From Volutella citrinella (taxonomy: Eukaryota > Ascomycota > Sordariomycetes > Hypocreales > Nectriaceae), in NCBI GenBank assembly GCA_034401135.1, contig JAWZSP010000007.1, positions 1,302,001-1,366,000 of the forward strand: a DNA stretch of 64,000 nucleotides, read 5' to 3'. Position 1 is the first letter of the stretch; each line of letters begins with the position of its first letter. Positions 57,610 through 64,000 of this stretch are shown here, in pieces. The notes below the pieces were generated by a model. The model was not told the DNA's origin, made no database searches, and saw nothing but the letters and a program-made list of their open reading frames with translations. The position numbers and the translations under genes are program-made.

Positions 57610-58642
57610 CTTGGCACCAGGAATCCGGGGTTGACTGCTTACTGCTTACTCTTACGCCAGGGGGAGAGACTGCAATCATGCAGTGTTGGATAGCACTGAA
57701 GTCCCGCTGCACTCCACTACCTTATGGATGCTGCACTGCACACTTAGACGTCAACGAGCGTAGGTGGGCGGGGAGCAGTAGGTTCTGTGCTTGTGATGAG
57801 AGAGCAGGATGGGGAAGGCTGAAATTCCAATGCCCCTGGGCTCTTCACATGTATAAGAAGGTAAAAGCGTCTGGGGTGTCGGTCAATCGGTGTTTGCCCA
57901 GGTGCCGCGGCCCGCTACTAACTTAGTACCTAGGTCGCAAAACAGCTTCCAATAGTGGACGTTCCAGTGCTTCCGTGGCAACCCCCCGCTCCGTCCCCAG
58001 CCGGCGGTGGCATGTTCCCGTCAGGTACTGATGGTGCGCCAGGTGTAGTACCTACCCGACGTTGAGAGCGCAGCTCTTCGTGGCCCTTTGAGTAGAATTC
58101 TTTGACCTACCGTGTGCATAAAGTTCGGTTCTTGTCCTGGCCCGCCGTCGCCGAGACCGCTGTTGAGGTCCATCGTCCACCCAGACTACCAGGTTCGCTG
58201 CGGAATACTCAATTATTGGGGATCGCTGTAAATTGCAATCGATTGGTGGCGCTTGCTAGTGCAAGTTGGTGGGCAATGGGGTCCTGAGGTACCCGCGCTG
58301 GCGTACCTGCCGTGAACTTACGTCATCCCGTCCCCTACGGCATCGGCCCCAGCAGCGCATCACATGGCCCCAAGCTCTCTCAGCCGTCCATGACCACTGG
58401 AACTGCCACGCCCGTGACCTCTTCCACCACGAGGCTGCCCTCGACGACGCGAGCCTCCCAGGTCCTTGATACTTCGCTGGGCATATAGAGCAGACAACTC
58501 GACCCTCGCCGCGACATAACTGACTGACTCAGGATCATCTCGCCTGCCTCGCCCCTCGTAGCTGATAAGGAAGCCGCTCGGCAGCCTGGCGGCTCTACCC
58601 CGCCATCACAGTTGAGCTGCGCGACAGCTCGATACTTCAAAC
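57610..58642. other. divergent promoter region between amidase and PHAF1 genes
   Basis: Just over 1 kb, with a TAGTACCTAGGT motif at 57924-57935 about 320 bp from the amidase start. Only short featureless frames are present. Confidence 0.5.
57924..57935. promoter_or_regulatory. TAGTACCTAGGT motif
   Basis: One more copy of the TACCTAGGT word, about 320 bp upstream of the amidase gene. Same family as the sites at 3154, 28509 and 50605. The role is unknown. Confidence 0.3.
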
Positions 58643-60269
58643 ATGTCGTCCCTTTTCACCGCGCAGCTGCATCCCGGGCGCGCTCTTGGGTTCTTTGGTA
58701 TGGTTTGGACTGCCGAGCTCATTTTTATGCAGCCTTCCGAGCATACGCCGGCTGACCTCATCCTACCTCGCAGTGCTTGGCGCTTCGCTCCATGACATCC
58801 TCACCCGCCTCAAGGCCGAACCTCAACGCTTCCCTAATATCGAGCTCCTGTACTCCCCCGAAAGACCAGTCACCGAACCCGTCGGCATCGAGCTTCCCAG
58901 TAATGGGATCCGCCTTAGGTTCGACGGCCCCGAGCAACGCCTTCGGCTCATCGAGGTAACCGACTTCACAAAGAACCACATCACCTTCAAAGACCGGGAT
59001 CTTCTCAAGCCGAGCGCTGGCACATCGGCCCCGGCTTCTCCAATCCCTGGAGACTCCGCATCAGGACCGACCTTCCGGCACATCTACCATCGACTTCTCG
59101 GCCCGACGTATGGGGGCGAGTTCATTCCGCCCTCCAACGGACAGGACACGGGCATATACGTCCTGTCATACCCCGGCGTCGCCTTCAACTTCTCCATCTC
59201 CCCTTCCACCTACTCCCCGAATAAAGACGTCGTGTCCGTCTTTTCCTCCGCCACGAGCCAAGTCGCGACGTCCATGGCGGTGTTCACCGGCGACTCGTGG
59301 GCCGACGCACGACCAACACTATGGACCGAGGTCCTGCCCAGCATCAAATCAACACCCGTCATCCCACGCAACAAGGACGTCTATCCTGATGAGATTTCCC
59401 TCATCCGGCTCCACGGCGGAGGCAAGATCCAACTTTTTAGAAAATGGACGAGCAGCTCGTTTTGGATAAGTCTCGGCAGCACTACCCCACAGGAGCTACT
59501 GATGGAGCTGGGGCCTCCCAATGCCATATACCGCAAGAACGATCAAAAGATGGTGATCCACAAGATGCGGACGGCGAGCAATGCTCGATCACGACCGAGC
59601 GCCAACGAGATAGGACGCCCGGAAGACTTTACCGACACGGACCAATCTTCAATAAATACAGCCTCCGACTCGTCGGATAATGAAGAGGCCATTGATGATC
59701 AGCTCGGCACCGATGCCACGGGCGAATGCTTCTATAACTACTTTTATCTTGGGTTCGACATTCTCGTCTCGACCCATAGCGCCCCTTCGCAACTCCCGCC
59801 CAACGACAATGGCGCGGCCAGGGCTGCAGAGAACGGTATCGACACCCGCTCTCCCGACCGCCTCGTCGCAACCAAGCTTGTGCTGCACGGCAACATCCCG
59901 GGTTCCTACGAGTTCAACCGCCACCGCCGCTGTCGCTGGGAGATTGCCTACCTCGACAACACCGGGCCCGACGGCAGCAGCCCCGTCGATTCCGAGACGC
60001 GGTTCCCCCAGATCGAGGACCGCATGAACGAGGCCTGGGCGTCCGTCTTTCCCCGCGCCGGCGCCGAACCCCGGCAGCGTGGCATGGTGCTCAACCGGGG
60101 ATGGGGCGACAGCCCGGGCAGCAGTTGCGAGTTCCTCGGCGGCTGGGAGGAGAGCGGGGCGCGGCGGGCGGAGGCGAATGGCGACTCGACGACGACGCTC
60201 TATGGGTTCCCGGGCATGGTGTTTGAGGTATTGAAGAACGGGCATGTCAATACCGTGACAGTCTTTTAG
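58643..60269 (+). CDS. PHAF1/UPF0183 family protein
   Basis: Two exons (58643-58697, 58774-60269) with a 76-nt intron encode 516 residues. The short first exon (MSSLFTAQLHPGRALGFF) joins to VLGASLHDILTRLKAEPQRFPNIELLYS. The sequence continues with the family hallmarks: HITFKDRDLL, a GPTYGGEF turn, a beta-rich core (LSYPGVAFNFSI), and later YNYFYLGFDILVS and KLVLHGNIPGSYEFNRHRRCRWEI. A serine- and acid-rich insert lies at about 340-380. Members of UPF0183 (human C16orf70/PHAF1) bind phosphoinositides at forming autophagosomes with BCAS3; a similar membrane role in fungi is an inference. No membrane span is seen. It converges on the D-lactate dehydrogenase gene. Confidence 0.9.
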
Positions 60270-60716
60270 CTTTGTTTTTCTTTAGCGACACCTAGATGGG
60301 CTAGGTAGGACGATACCGGCGTTTTGATTTTGGGAGTAGTGTGGGATTCATGGTCTCAGGCAGGCCACACATCATGATATTTCTGCTCGGTTGCGATGAG
60401 GGCATGCTCGCTTGCTAGCGAGCCCTTACATATTGGACGAAGTCAAGTATAGAGATGGAATTCAATGCACTTGATTTAACATTTTTTTTTCTTCATTGAA
60501 AAAATAACCAGCTGCAGCTGCTCCATAGGGGGTAATTTGGTACCGCTCATCTATTGCCATCGTACACGCCAACCGTCATAGCCATTGCCGTTGCCTTTGC
60601 TGCTTTTTGGCAACCATAGGGGATAAGAAAAAGAAAAACCCACTGGCCAATACCCGTGGGAGCCCGGTCACTACTGCCTTCAACTCCAATGGCGTCCTGG
60701 TAACTACTGACAGGCT
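60270..60716. other. convergent 3' region between PHAF1 and DLD genes
   Basis: 447 bp holding both 3' UTRs, with a T-rich run near 60480. Nothing else is seen. Confidence 0.5.
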
Positions 60717-62810
60717 CTACCACTCCTCAACCTCGCCGCTCTTGGGAGGCTGCATGCGCACCACCTTGTCACAGTTGAGCAGACATAGGGGGTCAAAGGC
60801 CTTCTTAATCTGTGGGCCAGGGGGGGTCAACATGTGATAATCCCAAAAGCAGGGACATCGGGAAACTCACCTGTCGCATAGCATCAACTGTCGTCTCGCC
60901 CAGCTCGTGGGGAAGGTAGTCGCGCTTCACCAGGCCAACTCCGTGCTCACCCTGCAGTACGGTTAGTTTCTCGTCACCCTACATAGTTGTGATTGGTTTG
61001 TAGCGTACCGTCACGGTGCCTTCCAGCTCGACCGCCTTCTTCACCATGCGGTGGACGACCGTCTCAGCCTTCTTTCGCTGGGAGTCATTGTATAGAAGGA
61101 TAGCTTTCGTGCGCGTCAGTCCCCAAGTATTCCATGACATGTCAAGGTCGTCAACTCACTGTGGAAGTTTCCATCACCCACGTGGCCAACGATGGACGCA
61201 AACAGGCCGCTCTTGGCCATATCCTCCTTTGTCTCCTCGATGAGACCTGGCAGGTTGCTCATTGGCACAGCCACGTCGCCGGTCCAAACGTGGTCTCCGG
61301 GCTTCTTGACGGCCAGGGTGCTCCAGAGGGCCTCCTTGCGGGCACTCCACAGTTCGTCCTGCTCTTCCTTGCTCTTGGCAAACTCAAACGTCTTGCTGCC
61401 AGCCTGGCGGGCCAGAGCTTGCACTTGGGAGACCTGCTCCTTGACGCCTGCCGGAGTACCGGCAAACTTGAAGAAGAGTGTCGGGGCCTCGGCCCACGCG
61501 CGTGATGTCATGCCGGCCTCGTTGATGCACTTCATCTGATTGTCGTCGAGGATCTCGACGGCGGCAACGGGGATGCCCTGGCCGACGACCTTGCTCACAC
61601 ACGTAGCAGCATCACGGATGGAGGGGAAGGAGCTGACAGCGACGCTTGTGGACTCGGGCTTAACAGTCACCTTGAGCGTGGCTTCCGTCACGAGGCCAAG
61701 GGTACCCTCGGAGCCGATGAAGAGCTTGGTAAGGTCGTAGCCGGCCGAGCTCTTGCGGGGGCGCTGGCGCGTCTTGATGACAGTGCCGTCGGCCATGACA
61801 ACAGTCAGGCTGAGCACCCACTCACGCATTGTGCCATATCGGTAGGCATTGGTCCCGCTGCATCCGGTTCCAATCATGCCACCGATCATGGCACCTGGGC
61901 CGGGGTCGGGAGGGAAGAACAAGCCATCTTTGGAGAGGTGGTCATTCAGGGCTTCCCAGCCCATGGCAGGCTGCACCACGACGTCGAGGTCCTCCTTGTG
62001 CAGGGAGACGATCTTGTTCATGCGCCCAAAGTCGATGCTCACACCCTGGCGAGTGGGAGTGAAGTGGCCCTCGAGACTGGTGCCGCCGCTGTAGCCCACG
62101 ACGGGGATGCGGCGCTTGTGGCACACCTTCATGATCTCAGCCACCTCCTCCGTGGTGCTGGGGTATACGACGCAGAAGGAGCGCTCGCTGTCTTTGGCGG
62201 AGTGCGAGGACCAGCTGGAGGTAGCGTGGTGGTCAATATCGGTCTCGTTGGTGCTCACATTCTCCTTGCCGACAATCTTGACAAAGTCGGCCCAAGCAGC
62301 CTGCATATTCTCGAGCTTGGTATTGTGTTCGGGGGCCTTGGTCTTGGACAGCGGCAGGGTCGAGGTCGGCTCTTGCTCCCTGGGCCAGTAGGTGCCGAGC
62401 CAATATGAGATGCCAATACCAGCGAGGAAGACTGCAGCAGTGGCCATGGTCAGCTTCTAGACTTGGATGTGGCCGTGTTTGGAGGCCGGGGGGAGCCAAT
62501 TGGACTCACCAAACGTCACACTCCAGTTGCGCGAGGGATCGGTGATGTTCCTCCACTTCTCATACTGCTCCCGCTGCTCCCGCTCCCGGCGCAGACGAGC
62601 ACCAATACTGCCCAACACCTGGCCCTGGAAGGACCGGCCGACCTTTGTCTCATTGCTATTCTGGCGCAGGCCGCGGTTCTTCTCAGGCTCAATCTCGGTG
62701 GAGTAGCAGCGGGCAGAAGCTCGAGCTGAAGCGGAGGCAGAGGCAGCTCGGAGCAGGCCCCGGAGAGCTGCAGGCCGCTGGGCGGCGCGCAGTTGGAGGG
62801 AAACAGCCAT
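60717..62810 (-). CDS. dld1: mitochondrial D-lactate dehydrogenase (cytochrome), DLD1-like
   Basis: Five exons (62520-62810, 61160-62456, 61009-61103, 60871-60951, 60717-60809) give 618 residues. The first 40 residues are Arg-, Ala- and Ser-rich with no acidic residue until TEIEPEK, a clear mitochondrial presequence. A hydrophobic anchor follows at about 101-120. The FAD_binding_4 domain has GYSGGTSLEGH (219-228) and PGPGAMIGGMIGTGCSG; the C-terminal FAD-oxidase domain has GHVGDGNFH, the split GEHGVG (562-567) and a KKAFDP end. It oxidises D-lactate to pyruvate and passes electrons to cytochrome c in the intermembrane space. Intron 1 is troublesome: a consensus GTGAGT donor at 62509 breaks the frame with every acceptor, and only the nearby GTGACG at 62519 keeps it. 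The ATG at 62447 could also start a protein lacking the presequence. Confidence 0.88.
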
Positions 62811-64000
62811 CGCGATCGAGTCAGGCGGCCAATTCGGGCAGGGGAAGTTGTCGGATCGCAGGGACACGGGCCGTCGCAACCAAGAGGGGAGAATTGACTA
62901 GCTTGAGGGGCTCGAGAGGGTCTGATGGCTCGACCAGGCGCGGACGGTCGTCGTCTTAAGAGTTGCTGTTCGCGGACGAAGGCGCGGCTATGGAAATTTG
63001 TTGGACGGAGTTGCATCACCGCACTAAGCAGGGACGAGTTTCCCCACAAGAGCCCACGGGTCCCCACGGCAGCTGGCGGCCACAGTGGGCAGCCACTGTC
63101 GTCGACCATTCTAGCCCCAGCAGCGCCCCCGTAACTCCCGCTAATCAAAGGGCACAGTCCCGCTGGAGCCTCCGGCGCACAGTCAACCCGCTGTCCCCCA
63201 CTTGACTTCTGCCGAATCGTTACGGCCGGCGATGACGGCAGACGGACATGCAACGACGTGCCCTTGCCCGGCTCTTGGGTCTTCCAGATAGCGAGATCTG
63301 GCGGAAATTGCGCCAGATGCCAGATCTCGCGCTTCGCTTCTACTGTGCTTGTTACCCCTCTCTGCCGTCTGCTGAATAATTAGCCCTCGTCCTTGCGCGG
63401 GATCAACTCTGCTCGTTCCTTGTCCATTGCCAACACTTCCATTCCTGTCCATGTCGCCACACTTGCACACCAACCACTGCCAGGTGTCAGTCACCACATT
63501 GATCATCCTACACGCTCACAGATTGGCAACCCGCCTTGCCCGCTTCCACTTCCTCCGGCATCGCATTTCACGTAACTTCGCCTGTGGGTCTAGGCCCGTT
63601 TGGAGTAGAACATGTTCATTATGGTTATCGTGCATCACCGTTCCCCGCGACGGAGTTGCGCCCCGCGCCCTCCGGTCGAGTGTTCCCGCAAGCTCTGCTC
63701 ACGAGTCGAGGCAAATCCCTAGTTCCGTTGTCGATACTGCCAGGTTCCAGTCCGCCGACGAAGCCAGAGCGCGGCCTGACCAAGTCCGCTCCCTCCCCTG
63801 CATTGCCACGTTCCCTTTACGGCCTCAAACCCATGAATCCCGATCCAATCATTCCCTTTGGTATCTACCGAAACTCCCGTACGCCCGTTGCAATCAATCA
63901 TATCTCGTAGCTGCGAAAAAGCACCTGTACCCCGGACATCCCCAGAGACGCATCTGCACCTCCGCGATGCCCCACCCCGCAAATCACCATCTTGTAGGAC
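62811..64000. other. gene-free upstream region of DLD to the window end
   Basis: The DLD promoter lies here. It contains the 12-bp inverted repeat at 63291-63330. The open frames (63536-63910 is the longest) lack domains and overlap on both strands. Any gene beyond 64000 is not visible. Confidence 0.5.
63291..63330. repeat. perfect 12-bp inverted repeat with 16-bp spacer
   Basis: GCGAGATCTGGC (63291-63302) and GCCAGATCTCGC (63319-63330) are exact reverse complements. Each arm holds its own AGATCT palindrome. It lies about 480 bp upstream of the DLD start. It could be a dimeric regulator site or a hairpin in a transcript; there is no poly-T tract to suggest a terminator. Confidence 0.85.

Overview
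The window is nuclear DNA of a filamentous ascomycete. Introns are short (mostly 50-90 nt, GT...AG), there are no ribosome-binding sites or operons, and the gene families are fungal: two Zn2Cys6 regulators, WC-2, a DHA2-type MFS exporter and a UPF0658 Golgi protein. Coding DNA is GC-rich, with long spurious ORFs on the antisense strand. The gene forms look like Sordariomycetes, probably Hypocreales; this is inference from protein style, not from a search.

Layout. 1-17.8 kb is almost empty: one gene, a Myb/SANT-like regulator (5939-7687, minus), lies between 5.9 kb of downstream and 10.2 kb of upstream gene-free DNA. At 17.9-20.2 kb is a Leu3/War1-like Zn2Cys6 regulator. From 22.7 to 32.8 kb the window becomes gene-dense: aldehyde dehydrogenase, TIM10, an STB6-like Sin3-associated protein, the GID/CTLH ubiquitin-ligase subunit Rmd5/Gid2, and a UPF0658 Golgi membrane protein. 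A 4-kb gene-free stretch follows. At 36.8-44.2 kb a Zn2Cys6 regulator, a flavin monooxygenase and an MFS exporter lie together and could form a small detoxification or metabolite module. From 45.7 kb come RAD50, the blue-light/clock regulator WC-2, a small DUF7721 'beta-flanking' protein, an amidase, a PHAF1/UPF0183 protein and a mitochondrial D-lactate dehydrogenase. The last 1.2 kb is gene-free.

Most genes are housekeeping or regulatory and share no single pathway. Neighbours are often convergent (aldehyde dehydrogenase/TIM10 against STB6-like, GID2 against UPF0658, FMO against MFS, DUF7721 against amidase, PHAF1 against DLD) or divergent (STB6-like/GID2, Zn2Cys6/FMO, RAD50/WC-2, amidase/PHAF1).

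The observations most worth a second look are these. The UPF0658 gene has no in-frame ATG before its first membrane helix, and its sense strand has no ATG at all for about 1 kb upstream. The Zn2Cys6-FMO-MFS group is a candidate module. The first introns of WC-2 and DLD could switch isoforms. Two neighbouring genes each contain a very small exon (21 and 17 nt). A long gene-free tract lies upstream of the Myb-like regulator. All exon models come from reading frame and splice-site inspection only, with no transcript or database support.
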